A stretch of 64,000 nucleotides of DNA from Cryptomeria japonica (Eukaryota > Streptophyta > Pinopsida > Cupressales > Cupressaceae). Below the pieces are notes generated by a model. It had not been told where the DNA came from and made no database searches. It saw only the letters and a list, made by a program, of their open reading frames with translations. The stretch is from contig NC_081408.1 in the NCBI RefSeq assembly GCF_030272615.1, forward strand, positions 608,228,173 to 608,292,172, read 5' to 3'. Below are positions 45,641 through 58,339 of the stretch, in pieces; position 1 is the first letter of the stretch; every line of letters starts with the position of its first letter. The position numbers and the translations under genes are program-made.

Positions 45641-48013
45641 AAACTTAACCCGCCACTACCATGTTACGTAATTTTTAGTTTAATTTATAATTTATTTATA
45701 TTTATATATATATTTAATGACTTTTCATTAATATATATATTAAACATTAAACTTTGTTTAATAAATTCTTTAATAAACCCTTTCTATAATTAAATATATA
45801 TATTGGATTTTCATTACATAATTTAATTTCATAAATACATATAGAATAATTACATACGTATTTACAAGTACATGATCGAATTATTATTAGAATTCATATA
45901 CACATGTATATAATGCGTATATATTTTTTATCTCAAATGATTATGTATATGTATAAACAAAATTCTTGATGAAATCAAATTTCACTATAATTGGATATTG
46001 ATATATGTATATGATTGAATAAATTTCTCATATACCTATATATATATATTATACTATTATTCAATTTACAAAAGTAAACTCATAAGTACAATACATATCT
46101 AAAAAGAACATAAAACCTAGGGTCGATATTCATTTTTGAATCGTTTATACATTTCATCTCTTTTAACAATAAAGCATAATATTTCACCATTACTCATGCA
46201 ACTTAAATTCAATTCAATAGCCACTCACATCATGCAATCAATGCACATGTATAATTATTTAAATCAATCTACTACTCATACTAAATTTATCATTTCAATT
46301 TGAACAAACACTCAAATAAGGTCATTTAAATCATCCATCTTTCAAGATGCAAATATAAATCCTAATGTGGTGTGTGAGAGATTCCATCTATCCTAATGAA
46401 ATACAAGAGCTAAGACAACTCTACCTGAACCATGTTCTCATCTTCATCATTGTTCACCTGTTCCTGCATTCACTTTGCACTCAATTGCTCATAAGCAATG
46501 ACGATCCCAATTTACAATAAAAATTATTACTGATCATTCAATTGTATATAAATCATATCAGTACATTCAATATCCTTTCTTATTTCATTAACAGTTCTAT
46601 TTTCATTTCATTTCAATTTTATTTGAAAAATAAACATTATTTTTCTAATTAAATAATTATGGAAAAATAGGGTTCATGACATAGAGCCAACACAAGATTA
46701 TGATTCTTGCTCATTTCAAATTAACGTTAAAAGGCCCCAAAATGGGCCCTCAATGAGAGGACCAAAGTGCTCTGGTCCTGACCAATTTGGGACTCAAAAT
46801 CTTAAGGGAGACAGTGTGTATGCTGGAAAAATAAAGTTTGGTGAATAGAATCATGGCTCTGATTAGGCCTTGGGAGATGAATGCCAAGGTGAGGGCCCAA
46901 ACAAGGATAAAATTGTAAGAGAAAACAATTTAGGACACTATAGCTTTGACATCTAAAATCTTCAAATTCTAGATATCAAACCTACGAAATCCCATGACAT
47001 TTTTGGGATGCTCTAATCATGAGCTTGGGCCCTTTTGGTAACTACTCCATCATAGGTGCAGGTGTGAATTAATTTTTTCTAACAAATCCCATAGAGTCAC
47101 ACTGGTAGTGCTTGGGGATCCTAGTGGGCTCTACTAGCCTCAAACATGCTTACACAAATATAGAATGATACAATAGTCAACCATATCTTTCCTTTTTAAT
47201 TTTATTCTCATCTTTTCATAATAGACACCTTGTATCCTCCTTTTCTTTTCTATCCTCATTTGATTTTATGATCTCTTTGATCAAATCCTCTTTCTTACTA
47301 TTCTGTAAAATTTAAATATTCTTTTTTGCAATCTTTCACTCTTTTTCAACTTTCAACTACCTTGGCAATTTTCTTTGGTGCTGGGTAATTTATTTGCCCT
47401 TTTTGTTGGCTTGGTGGCAATAAAGGCTTCCTTTAGCTATGATTAAATTATATTTGGGTGCCTTAGACATTGTCTAAACTTCTTCTTCTCCTTGCACACT
47501 ATGACACACAATTCTGGCATAAAGAAGAGTGATCTCCAACAATTTCTCTCTTTTCAACAATGGCTTCATACTACACCTTAACTTTGGCAATACCTTCTCG
47601 CAATCTACTTTTTAATGGTAGTGGATAACTTTTGCATTACTCATTCCTAAAATGCATCTACGATTTTTAATACACCACTTTTTATGGCAACTAAAACCTT
47701 CATTGTTCCCTTTATAAGTTTGTGGCGTTGATCTTATTTTGGGTGACCTACAAACTACCATTTTCACTTTTCTGTGGTGATATCTTCTCCTGCTTTAGTG
47801 CCCAACAATAAAAAATTATTTATTTAGATAGTGGTGACCTTAGATATTTCTTTGCAAATCTTCTTTACTCTTATCCTAGCTTTGATATCTCCTTGATCGG
47901 TTGCGACCGATTTATACTCTTTGATCTCCTCTCCTAATGTGAGTGATCCTTGTAGATAACTTCTTGTAGCAATGGTCAAAAAATCTTGTACACCCAGTGA
48001 AAATTACCAACAA

Positions 48014-48026
48014 GGCTTTGATACCA
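48014..48026 (-). other. Primer-binding site
   Basis: The minus strand reads TGGTATCAAAGCC two bases inside an LTR end GATTCCAACA. It is one base off the canonical initiator tRNA-Met complement and defines the 5' LTR of the decayed element to its left. Confidence 0.7.
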
Positions 48027-48418
48027 TTTGTTGGAATCAAGAGGGAGAGAAGAAAAAGCGACTAAACATAGTTTAAATTAAACAATTAGAAAACATTACA
48101 TCTACTAGGCTTTAGCTCGTATATTTAGCCCTGATTACATTCAACAAACACATATTCATCAACAAAACATAATATCTATTGATTGAGTTTCCGCTCAATA
48201 ACCTTGAAACACCATTATGTTTTCATCTTCTATTTTTCACAGCCTTTTACAACTCTATGGAGATGGACTCTTCCAAGAGAGTACGTACAAAATGTAGAGG
48301 AAAAAATAATGGAGGATTTTGATTTCATACATTAGAGAAATATCTAGATAAAGAAAACACTAAAATAATATATTTCACTCCACCCACAAAATGTGTGAGA
48401 CTATTGACTCTAATACCA

Positions 48419-49096
48419 TGTTTGATTCAGTGAGAAGAGAAAGTCAGGCTAGGTTTTGATCTTGATTGTAGATCACATGCACCTCCAAGCAATAGATGAT
48501 CAAGGATTAGAATAGCTAAATGGAGAGAAATCTGAAATGAGAGAAAAATAGAGACAAAGAAGAGAATTTTAAGAAGACTCTCAATGAGCTATCACTCAAC
48601 TAGTGAAGGTGAGAGTATCGTGCCCATTATATAGAAAATAATAGCATGCACATCCTAGAGGTGCATTAACTCCTAGTCCTAATAAACAATAGGAGGTTTA
48701 ACCTACTTCATAAATTCCAAAACATGTGGCATAACCTTTTTACATGAAAATAAAAAAGTAGTTATAAATCTAGCACATAAATCTAAAAGAGGGCGAGAAA
48801 CCGAACTTCCCCATAACGCACTCAAGAAAAGACAAAATAGTGATTATGTGAGATTGCACAACAATCCAAAAGAGAGTGTGTAACCCATCTACCCTATAAC
48901 CCACTTAGGAAATGACAAAATAGTGGTTATGTGAGGTGGCACAACAAGCCAAAAGAGAGTGTCTAACCCAACTAAACATGAGTAGATGGGAGTTACACAT
49001 TTAGCTGAAGTATTTTGTCATGCATCCTCATATTAACCAATCCTAATAAGCTAAGAAAGATTAAATAATGGGTAGAAAAATAAATAATCCCTAACA
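48419..49096 (-). repeat. Copia-type LTR (678 bp)
   Basis: Plus-strand reading starts TGTTTGATTC and ends CCCTAACA. The minus strand continues past the LTR end into TGGTATTAGAGTC (48406-48418), a primer-binding site. It is therefore the 5' LTR of a minus-strand element whose interior has been replaced by, or recombined with, the element to the left. No second LTR was found. Confidence 0.6.
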
Positions 49097-49419
49097 TAAA
49101 GAAAAATAAAACACCTACACTAATACATACATAAAATCCATTTTTTCTTATGAATAAGGATAAGAATGAATATTAAATAAAATAAAATAAAAATGTAATG
49201 CTATATTTATTAAACAAGTGCCACGTAGTAGTAAGTACTTGCCTTCATAGTATTATTAAAAAAATATTGTATTCTTAATTATTATAATTTTGAATTGTTT
49301 TTATTTTAAAGTTATATTATTTTAATTAGATTTATGTAATATTAACTATATATAACTCCTCCCCCTATTAAAAGATATTGAAAAGGTTAATCTTTCATTC
49401 AACCCCAATGAAGGTGTGA

Positions 49420-49721
49420 GATTGGACACTCCTGAACTAGGATGGGTGAAAAACAACTTCAATACACCTAGAGAGGGAATCTTGGTCCGAGTGGTGTGGG
49501 ATGTGTAACTTGGGATCATTTAGGTATGGTTCTTAGTTACAAGTCTAAGTTTTGGGGGATGAATATTAATAAACATGCACAATTTCACGAGGCTTTGTTG
49601 GAAGTGAAATGTATGCTTAAATTGAAAGTGAACAAAATTCATCTAGAAGGCAACTCCTTTGATAATGTTGAATGAAATCTGAGAAAAATTTACCCTGAAT
49701 TAGAAATTATAAAACTAGATT
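49420..49721 (+). pseudogene. LINE-type RNase H fragment
   Basis: Joined over frameshifts, the plus strand reads LGWVKNNFNTPREG, then PSGVGCVTWDHLGMVLSYKS, then NKHAQFHEALLEVKCMLKLK and KIHLEGNSFDN. This is the RVT_3 RNase H of plant LINEs (GWVKxNFDGAxxG, GxGxVxRDxxGxVL, xxAExxAL, LEGDS). The first acidic residue of NFDG is Asn and the Glu of AExxAL is shifted or missing. The gypsy LTR at 49722 cuts it off. Confidence 0.6.
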
Positions 49722-50668
49722 TGTAGCATCATAAATTGTCACTGAGCCAATTTAAACCTCATGTTTGTGCCCCTATTTTACTATGTCCTATCATCATCAC
49801 CTTGTTGGGTCTATTTGTGCCTATTCTCCAACTTTAAGGTTGTGAGCAACTTTTTGTGGGTCCTATCATGGGACACCCACCCTATTTTAACATTATTTGA
49901 TCCTTGATTGGAGAAGGAATAGGGTGTGGAGTGCCCTGGTCTAGACCATGGAACTCTGAAATGCCATGGTCCCTCCTAATATGACCCTAATTTAAAATGG
50001 GGTAGGTGTTATATCTCCCTAGTAATATTTGATCCTCATGGCTTTGTATGATCATTGGAGGTCAGCCTAATTAGTAATTTACCTAGATACCCCTAAATAA
50101 AGATATTTATCAACCTAATTTCATCTATCAACCCCCAACAATATAAGAAATCAATTCTTATTACTTGTGCATGCATGAAGCATTCATTATCAAGCATTTT
50201 TCAGAAATCTTCAAGGTTGCATATTCATCATTTAACATTGTGGAGTAAAGTCATGTCAATTTCCATGAAAGCATGTGTGTATGATTATAATTTTGTCATG
50301 TTCATGCCATTTCATACAAAATATGTAATTACATTCAAAGAACAAAGCATCATCATCAACAATTGCGGATTGGAGGTATATCTTTCTAGTAATTATTTCA
50401 GTATTTGCATTTATTCATCCAAGGTTAATTCCTAAACTCGGGTTTGACTAAGGAAAATTTAAATTCCCAATGATTTCCCCCTTTTTATATGTGTATAAAA
50501 TATGTACAAAGATGCATTTAAGAGGATCAACATGATTTGCAAAGACCAACAAGTTCAGCTTTTGAATTTGGAGGACCAAGTCGAATTGGAGAAACATGGT
50601 CCCAAAAAATTAGGTCGAACTTCTAGGAATCGATCCAAAACATCTTCTTTTTCCCAAATATAGGCTGG
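49722..50668 (+). repeat. 5' LTR of gypsy element (part alignable to 3' LTR)
   Basis: Aligns with 55789-56729. The LTR continues beyond 50668, but its true end cannot be placed, because the 3' LTR is cut there by another insertion and no primer-binding site is clearly recognisable between 50.9 and 51.3 kb. Confidence 0.75.
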
Positions 50669-51344
50669 TGTCTCCGTACAATGACTATAGCCCACTATTT
50701 ATGCCCAATCTCTACAATAATGACCTATTTTACCCTAATTTCAATATTTTCATAATTCAACTTAGAAAGAGGGAATCAAAACCTTAACAGAGGTGAATCT
50801 AATTAGAATTATCAAATTTTTTCCCTAGAGGCATTAATCATAGATCTATTAGGTCCCTCCCTCTTTCAATGTAATGATTAGTTAAATCTAATGAGTAGTT
50901 TTGTTACCTTAATTGGTGAAACCCTTATTTTCACCATTATATTTTTGTGAACACAACTCCTTACACTTCTATTGTTTATTTATTTTCTTAGATATGATTT
51001 ATAACATTTAATTTTCAAGTTTTCACACTTAGATTTTATTTTTAACCAAATTAAAAAAATTAGAGGTTAAATTCATAAAAAACCCTAATTTATCCTAGTT
51101 AATTAGATTTGTGGGTTGCATAATTTGTAACTTTTATTTTCAGATCTGATCTTAGACATTCATAATGGAACTTAATAAATCTGATGTATTTTTTATTTCA
51201 AAAATAGTTACATTTATTTTCACTTATATTTTTAATAATCTTGTGTTGGATAATAGATTCTTTCATTTCACATTGTATCTTTTCATTCATAGCACTTTGG
51301 CATATTGCATTTTTTGAATTTCCAAACTGCTTTCTATTAATCAA

Positions 51345-52565
51345 TTAAATCTCAAAGATTTTATCCATGATGCATGTTGTTCTATGGTAATATTTATGGG
51401 AAGATGCATTATATATGTAGATCACATAAAATATTTTGTAGATCATAATCCTAGTGATCTTAGTGAGAAACCTAATACTTGTACCTCTCCTAGGGTATCT
51501 CATATGAATGAAGAAAAAGCTAATGCTCCTATAAATGATCTCTTTAATGAAGAGAAGTAATTGAAGAGAAACATGGCACCATATTCTTCTTACACATACC
51601 CTTTCTAGCACAAGGGGGGCAAGGTCAAAATATTGGTGTTTCAATCTCTATGGATCCCTCTTATTCTCTTAGAGCCTATCTTAACCATCGAAAGATTTGT
51701 AGAAAATATGATGTCATGCATTTCATTTATGATATATCTCCACACATACCATTCAGTAAAGATGAAGCCTTAGATGATAAGGATCTTCCTTCCCAACCTA
51801 TCAAAGAGGATATGCATGATGATAGAAAGGACAATCTCCCTATAAAGGATATTCCTTCTTCATCTACTTCTCCCTTTGTCCCTTGTAGATGTACCAACAC
51901 CATAAATTTTACATAAATTTATTATAATACTCCTCAATTAAAAATATCTTATAGCAGTGGCTATAACATAATACCAAAAGAAGGTTATAGAGGACATGGA
52001 CTTCGAAAATTTGAACAAGGAATCAATGTCCCTATAAACCCTCCTACACAAGGTAGAACCAAAGGTCTAGGACAATCTCATCAATCACCTATCAATGATC
52101 TTTTTAAAATTTCAAAACTTTAAGGATTATCTTGAAAGAGATAGAACTTATCATCCATCTAAGGGTACTTATGACCATTGTGCTAATGATTGTCCATATT
52201 TTCAAAAAAGTATGCAAGAACTAGTTGATAATGGGACTATTAAAATCATGGATGAAAATCCATATTCTTCTAGGAATCCTTCTCCTACATCTCAAGAGAG
52301 AAGACCTAATCCTATTGATGACCAAGAGAAATTAGCTACTAGAATATTTTGGAGATTGAAACATGATAAGAATGTTGTCTTTCCTTTCATTAAACTTAAT
52401 TATAATTATAAGCATAAGGAAGGTGATGCACATTGTCTTTTTAATTGTATTTATTCTCATTCTCCTAGAAAATGTAAATCATTTAAATATTTATTCAAGA
52501 ACAATATGATTGAGCTCACATATCTCTTACAACTGATCTTGCACTCTTTCTTGGGGAAGAGGTAG
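51345..52565 (+). pseudogene. Gypsy gag and G-patch-like remnant
   Basis: Plus-strand frames: about 51348-51560 (LKDFIHDACCSMVIFMGRCI ... VDHNPSDLSEKPN), 51650-51916 (MDPSYSLRAYLNHRKICRKY), about 51955-52122 (SGYNIIPKEGYRGHGLRKFE then QGINVPINPP, a G-patch-like glycine motif found in plant gypsy polyproteins), and 52095-52565 (TYDHCANDCPYFQKSMQELV then DNGTI, resembling the C/H-containing gag tail). The pieces overlap in different frames. The gene is inactive. Confidence 0.6.
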
Positions 52566-53653
52566 TGCCTTAGCACTACGTTCACCCTTCATGTTGCTCC
52601 TCACCCTATGTCACTGGTATTTAACTCTATTGTGGGCTCTTTGTCATAAGAGGTGATGCTTTCTCAATAACAATCATCTTCGGGAAGAAACATTATTCAT
52701 TCTTGTGTCTATGATTTGGGGCACAAGAATATTATCTAATCTATTCTCTCTATCTAAAGATTCACTATTTCCTTTATGGGTTTCATTTTTAATACGTTGA
52801 TGTCCTTTCTTTCTTGAAATGGTACGTTTCTTATGGGCAATCTCTCCTTGGGGGTTGTGTGATCCTTCATATTAACCTTTCTCTCTTTGAAGATTACCTC
52901 TTCTTTAGAGTTTCATTTTTACATATCTTGATGTCTTTCTTGCATTGAATATTCCTTCATGTGAGTACATTATGCATTTTAATATGTATAATTTATCCTT
53001 AGAGGTTGTGGAATTATTCTCAATTTCCCTACACTTGTGGGGAATTGATCTCTCCGATCCTTCCTAAGGATCCACTTTTACTTTTTTGAGTTGTGTTTGC
53101 TTATAATTAGATGTCATTCCTTTCATGAAGTTGTTGTTTAGTCAAGGAATCTCTCTTATGCAAGAGGTGTGTATCCTTAACTACATCCTCTTTTACACTT
53201 GCCAATGTGCAGATCTATTATAAACAAACCCTTCACTTTGTGTCAAAAGTGAATCATCCTTCATCAAGAATCCTTTTAGCCTACCAATAGGGTAAGATAG
53301 GCACTCTTTCTCTCCTTCCCTTATTTTGGTACATGATGTTATGTTAGTTCAAGAAATTCTCTCAAAGGTGGATGTTTTTTGAGTAAATATCTATTCTCTT
53401 CCAAGAATTCCCTTTACACTTGTTGCAAGCTATCTCTTAAATTCAACTATCTTATCCTTGCTTGTAAGAGTATTACCTCTTTGGCTTGGATTTATGAATA
53501 TTGTTGCCTAAAAGGATATCTCCTTGACATTGAAGGTGTGTACCCTTGTTTCTAGCTTCCTTAAGACATCAACATAGGCCTATGTTGACATCTTATTGCC
53601 ATCCTTGTACTATATTTGTAGTATATTTTTTCATGTCTTAAATGGTTTGATAA

Positions 53654-53990
53654 TTCTTGAAACTAGAGAAAATGAATTCTTACATAAGATGCTTCATGCC
53701 TGAAACCAGATACAACATTTATATATGTCTTATACAAGGTGCACATTCTCAAAACTAGAGAAAAGAAAGTCTTACACAAAATGTCCTTGAAACCAGGCAT
53801 ATATTTGCCTTACACAGGTTTACACATTCTTTAAATTAGAGAAAACAAACTCTTACATAAGATGTTCCTGAAATCAGACACATTTCCATTTTCATTTCAT
53901 GTCTTAGATGAGTTGTTGCATGCTCAAAAATAGAAAAAAAACTCTTATATGGGATGCTTAACACCTGAAACCAAATACCAATTGCACACA
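53654..53990 (+). repeat. Four degenerate ~80-95-bp tandem repeats
   Basis: The unit (C)TTGAAACTAGAGAAAA ... CTTACATAAGATG ... CCTGAAACCAGATAC starts near 53656, 53748, 53828 and 53923, with growing divergence. It belongs to the non-coding part of the gypsy element before its polypurine tract. Confidence 0.7.
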
Positions 53991-54049
53991 TAATAGGATA
54001 AGTAGAACTAGAAAAACATAGCTAGACTATTCCTACTCTCCTCCCAAAC

Positions 54050-54175
54050 ATGGATCACCTAGAAAAACAAAAATATAATGTGTATCCATGTCTTCTCTTA
54101 CTCTTATTCTCATGGATCACCTAGAAAAACACAACTAGAATGTGTATCTATGCCTCTCTCTTTTATTCTTCTCAT
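54050..54175 (+). repeat. 62-bp tandem duplication
   Basis: ATGGATCACCTAGAAAAACA with following ATAATGTGTATCCATG occurs at 54050 and again at 54112 (AGAATGTGTATCTATG). A third partial relative (GAACTAGAAAAACATAGCTAG) lies at 54005. Confidence 0.75.
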
Positions 54176-54574
54176 GAGCTCATATATTTTTCTATTTGTA
54201 GTTCATGGTTGATGCATGCTATTGCTCTTCTTATGTGATCACTTGTCCTCTTGATATGGAAATTTAAAGAATGATATTAGTGGAAAAGACATTTTAATAT
54301 CAATGTCTCTTCGGCTTCTTGACTTGAGGTCTTTTTTTTTTTTGGCTTTTTGTGTTGTGTCCTTTACATTTGTTTGTCTTTATTTACCTTTTTCCTTTTA
54401 TTTTTTTTTATTTTCTCTTGCATGAAATTGTGTGGGTTAAGATCCTAAGATTGGAGGCTTGGTCCCTCAAAATTAGTGATGTCTTATCTACTTGTGATTA
54501 TGCTCCTAATTTCTCCTCACTTTCATCCCTTTCGTCAGCTTTCCTGTGAGTATTTGCTAGATATTGTCATGCAT

Positions 54575-55746
54575 TGTTGCTGCTAGGATATGTTGTTGTC
54601 ATTGATGTCAATATATTCTTGTGATTTTTTCTGGTGACTGCTGATTGGGAAGATAAATTTTGATCCGGTTTGTAGTATTGTTTTGTTGATTATTGTTTTG
54701 TAGAGGTTGATATTTCCTCTAGTATGATCATATCCGGTATCTTCATTTCAGATGGATTGTGATTTTGTGCTCCACAAGCTATCTTTCTTCATGACAGTTG
54801 TTAATTGGTTGTGTTCTTGATCTTTTAGATGTTGGTCAATGAAGATTTGATAAGTGTTGTTGGTGCAGTTGTTCCAGATGGTTCTAATGTGCTTTTAGGT
54901 GTTTCCTAGTCATGTCCTATTTGTTTTGCCAATCCGCATTAATTTTTGTGTGATTTTTTGGTGGTTTCTAACAACTGATGATGATTTGCGTGTTATGTGG
55001 TATTTTTGGTGGTGTAGCATGTTGCAGTTGATCTTGGCATGATTTCTGATGGATGTGATCATTTGGGAATTTAATTTAGGACCATACTTTGCTATGCAAA
55101 TCATTATATTGGTCCAATTGTCAATCTTTGTATCATGTGATGTAATTTTGTAATTGAGGGTTGAGGGTTTAGCTGACCTTGTTATCAAGGTTGATGAATT
55201 ATATATATAGGTGATATATTCATATAGTTTGGGTGTCATTGTTGTTTTTATATTATCAGAGAGAGGTTTATGTGCAAACAATTGATTAATCCTTCAGTGT
55301 TGAGTTTGTGGTGAGATTGGTGTTACAGGACAGACATTTTTGTTTAACTGGAACTATAATCAGACATTTTGGAGATGTTATTCTTTCAACTAATTTCTTC
55401 TAGATTGCAGTCTTAATGTTATTGTAAGTTAGTGAGACTTTTCTGAGGGTTTTAGCCTTCTGGGCAAATAGTATTTGAGCAGTGATCTCTAGGCAGTGTG
55501 CCTGAATGTATATGTAAATTCCACATTGTAATATTTTCACATACTACTGCATAGTATCATCTTACTATGGGTAGGTTCCCACTATGGTTTTCCCCTTAAC
55601 TAGGTTTTCCATTTCAAAATAATGGTGTTGTGTGTTGTGTTGTTAATTTTCCTATATGTCTTATTGCTACTGTTTATTAGATCTATTTTTGGTGGTTAAG
55701 TTTGGACTTCTAGTGAAGATTGATTCCTTATTGGTTGTTGCTAACA
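54575..55746 (+). repeat. Solo copia LTR (plus orientation)
   Basis: Starts TGTTGCTGCTAGG and ends TTGCTAACA. It is the same family as the reverse complement of the LTRs at 15483-16731 and 21330-22535: shared TTAGCTGACCTTGTTATCAA and GGTTGATGA...TTATATATAGG, ATTATCAGAGAGAGG, and TTAGTGAGACTT. No internal sequence accompanies it. The right boundary is uncertain: TGCAT occurs at 54570-54574 and 55752-55756, five bases beyond the CA end. Confidence 0.75.
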
Positions 55747-55773
55747 TTATTTGCATAAAATCATACCCCCATT

Positions 55774-55788
55774 AAAGTGGGGGATAAA
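55774..55788 (+). other. Polypurine tract of gypsy element
   Basis: AAAGTGGGGGATAAA directly upstream of the 3' LTR start TGTAGAATTG. It fixes the orientation as plus strand. Confidence 0.85.
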
Positions 55789-56729
55789 TGTAGAATTGTA
55801 AATTATCACTAGGTCAATTTACACCTCATGTTCTATCCCTACTTTACCATTTCCTATCCTCATCACCTTTCTGGATCCATTTCTACCTATTGTTCAACTT
55901 TGAGTCCATGAATAACCTTTAGTGGGTCCTACCATGGGACACACATCCTATTTTAACATTGTTTGGCCTTTGATTGGAAAGGGAATATGGCATAGAGAAC
56001 CTTGGTCTAGACCATGGTGCCCTAAAATGCCATGATCACTGCCTATTTGGACCCAATTTAAAATGGGGTAGGTGCTATATCTACCTAGTAAGATTTGATC
56101 CTCATGGCTCCACATGATCGTTGGATGTTAGCATAATCAATAATTTACCTAGATACCCCTATATAAAGACATTTTATCAACCTAATTTCATCTATCCACC
56201 ACCAACAATCTAAGCAATCAATTCTTATCAATTTTTCTTCTGTGAAGCATTCATTATCAAGAATCTTTCAAAGATCTTCAAGGTTGCATATTCATCATCT
56301 AAAATTATGGAGAAAAATCATGTCAATTTACATGAAAGCATGTGCGTGATTAGGGTTTTATCATGTTCATTCCATTTTATATAACATATATGATTAAATT
56401 CAAATAACAAAGCATCTTCATCAACAATTACAAATCTAAGGTATATCTGTCCAATATTTTCTTTTATTCATCCAAGGTTAATTCCTAAATTGTGGTTTGG
56501 CTTAGGACAACCCCTACTCCCAATAAGTTACCCCTCTTTTATGTGTAGGAAACATGTAGAAAGATGCATTCAAGAGGATTGACAAGATTCATAGAGGAAA
56601 ACAAGATTAGCTTTTGATGATGAGAAATTCAAAGGACCCAACTGAATTGGAGCAACATGAATGTGACAAATTGGGATGAAATTATGGGAATAGAAACAAA
56701 ACATCCTCTTTTGCCCAAATATAGGTTGG
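55789..56729 (+). repeat. 3' LTR of gypsy element (interrupted)
   Basis: Begins TGTAGAATTG directly after the polypurine tract and follows the left LTR to ...AAATATAGGTTGG. At 56730 the match stops and a new LTR begins; the remainder of this LTR should lie beyond the right edge of the window. Confidence 0.75.
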
Positions 56730-58108
56730 TGTAGTACCCTTTCCCTAATCAATTTCTAATCTCGGTTTAATCTTGGTTAGTTTATCATAATATAATGATT
56801 ATAGTCAGATGTGTTGATTTAGTGCATATCTGTTAATGTGTTTTTCACACTAGTTGTATGCAAGTTGTTTAGTGTTCCTATTTCGTGGTATTAATATCGA
56901 GCTAGCGCTTTCATTAAGTTTATATATGTATGCATGTATGACTCTTGGTTGCAGGAGATTTCAGGTACCACGCCGCATGACTGTGAGGTTCATCTTCACC
57001 TAGATTTGTAGGTTTGAGTGTACCTCTTTAATCCTTAAAGTTGGATTGGGTGGTCATAAGACCCTAGTTGACCATAGTCGTGCTCAAGTGAGCATCGTCA
57101 GTCATCATCGGTATTCCCTTTTGTTTGGGTTTGCGAGTCGTCTGTCTAGTTGACCTTCTTGGTTTCCATGTTTGGTGTGTATGGTTAAATTGAGTAATTT
57201 AGTCCCTAGTATTTAATTTGATTAAATATGTCTTTGTGCATTAAAGATTAATGGACTAAATTAAATAGGATTTCTTTATTTGATTTATCGTTAATTTGAA
57301 TTGCTCGATTTAAATTGGGAGCAAGTTCAACTAAATGGTTAAATTTAAATATTAAATTGGTTATGTATATGCTGTTGAAAAAGAAAGTTTTGAATTTAAT
57401 TGCAATAGAATTAATTGTATTCTGTTGGCTTTTTAAATTAGAAAGGCTAATTTCAGTTAATTGAAGAAATCAATTTTAGATTGAAAATCGAGTGAATATA
57501 TTGATATAGTTGGAAAAAAAAGATTTTTGTGATTTATTTTAAGTAAAAATTTTAAATCCAAAAATGAGATTTTTGGTCAAACTTTTCCATATAACCTAGA
57601 CTTTTGGAAAATATTGGGGATTGAATTTTTTGGGAGAAAAATATATTTTTGGAAAATATTTTGGATGAAAGATTTGGGGATTTTGGAAGGAGAAGGATTT
57701 CTTGAGAAGCAGGTTGGGGCTCTTCATTAGATCCTTTCCAGGAATACTTATTGAGGTAGGAATTCTGGTTATCAATTAGTTATTGTTTAAATTTTAAAAA
57801 AAATGGGCATTGGATGTTCTTCATGCTATTCGGTTTTAAATTCTCCATTGTTTTTCTCAAGACTTAGAATTATTGTGGAAATTAGTTAAAGATCGGCTTA
57901 TTGTTGGATCTTTGTGTGAGAAATGAGTTCTATTATGCCCAAAAAGATTATTTATTTGGTGGGTTATTCCAACATATCCTTCCAATTTTGAAAACCTCTC
58001 ATATTATGGAAATTATTCCCAATGTATTCTCAGGAAATTTCCGAGTGTTGTTTAAAAAAAAAGGATTATTTTAAAGTCTCTAGGAGACTGTATTTTTTTT
58101 TAGTGTGT

Positions 58109-58280
58109 GTGTTTTGACAGTAAATATATTTAAAAAAATATATATATAAAACCTATGTTGCTGGAAATTGGGACTATTTATTTTATTTTTAACTGTGTTT
58201 TGACAGTAAATATATTCTAAAAAATATATATATAAAACCTATGTTGCTGGAAATTGGGACTGTTTATTTTATTTTTAACT
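58109..58280 (+). repeat. 86-bp tandem duplication in long LTR
   Basis: GTTTTGACAGTAAATATATT starts at 58111 and again at 58197; the copies continue through CCTATGTTGCTGGAAATTGG and TTTATTTTATTTTTAACTGT and differ at only a few positions, so the duplication is fairly recent. Confidence 0.92.
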
Positions 58281-58339
58281 GTGTTTATACACAGTAATTT
58301 ATTTTAGAAAAAATAAATAAATAAATAAAGTAATTTGAA

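Larger units (their letters stand above)
42780..48010. other. Decayed repeat sequence without recognisable genes
   Basis: Mostly A+T-rich with C/T-rich plus-strand stretches (44.5-45.0 kb and 47.2-48.0 kb). Apart from the promoter-like block at 45.3-45.6 kb I see no coding domain, LTR pair or RNA gene. Confidence 0.35.
41000..48410 (-). mobile_element. Decayed minus-strand copia-type LTR element
   Basis: Two related LTR-like ends are seen. At 41499 the minus strand starts TGTTGGAAATAATCCC just after a polypurine tract (TTGAGGGGGGAG, 41501-41512). At 48029 a copy ends GATTCCAACA next to a primer-binding site. The two share a region around CAGCTCTATGGAGTTGAACTC (41192) and its relative at 48249. 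The inner 6.5 kb has no recognisable gag or pol and includes other insertions, so it is either non-autonomous or heavily replaced. The right copy ends at about 48410 at another LTR. Confidence 0.5.
52570..54570. other. Decayed internal region of gypsy element
   Basis: T-rich plus strand with no recognised domain. Tandem repeats occur in 53654-53990 and 54050-54170 (listed separately). A 65-residue hydrophobic frame at 54352-54549 is probably a chance result of the T-rich composition. Confidence 0.4.
49722..56729 (+). mobile_element. Ty3/gypsy-type element, nested and truncated
   Basis: The left LTR starts TGTAGCATC at 49722 and matches the right LTR starting TGTAGAATTG at 55789 over more than 900 bases (shared GGTCTAGACCATGG; CATGTCAATTTCCATGAAAG / CATGTCAATTTACATGAAAG). 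A polypurine tract AAAGTGGGGGATAAA (55774-55788) precedes the right LTR. Gag-type text lies at 51.3-52.6 kb. No RT or integrase is visible, so pol is deleted or replaced. The right LTR is interrupted at 56730 by another element. Confidence 0.75.

Noticed and set aside
51345-51644. 99-residue minus-strand ORF
   Set aside because: It is antisense to the plus-strand gypsy gag frame, which has the recognisable motifs.
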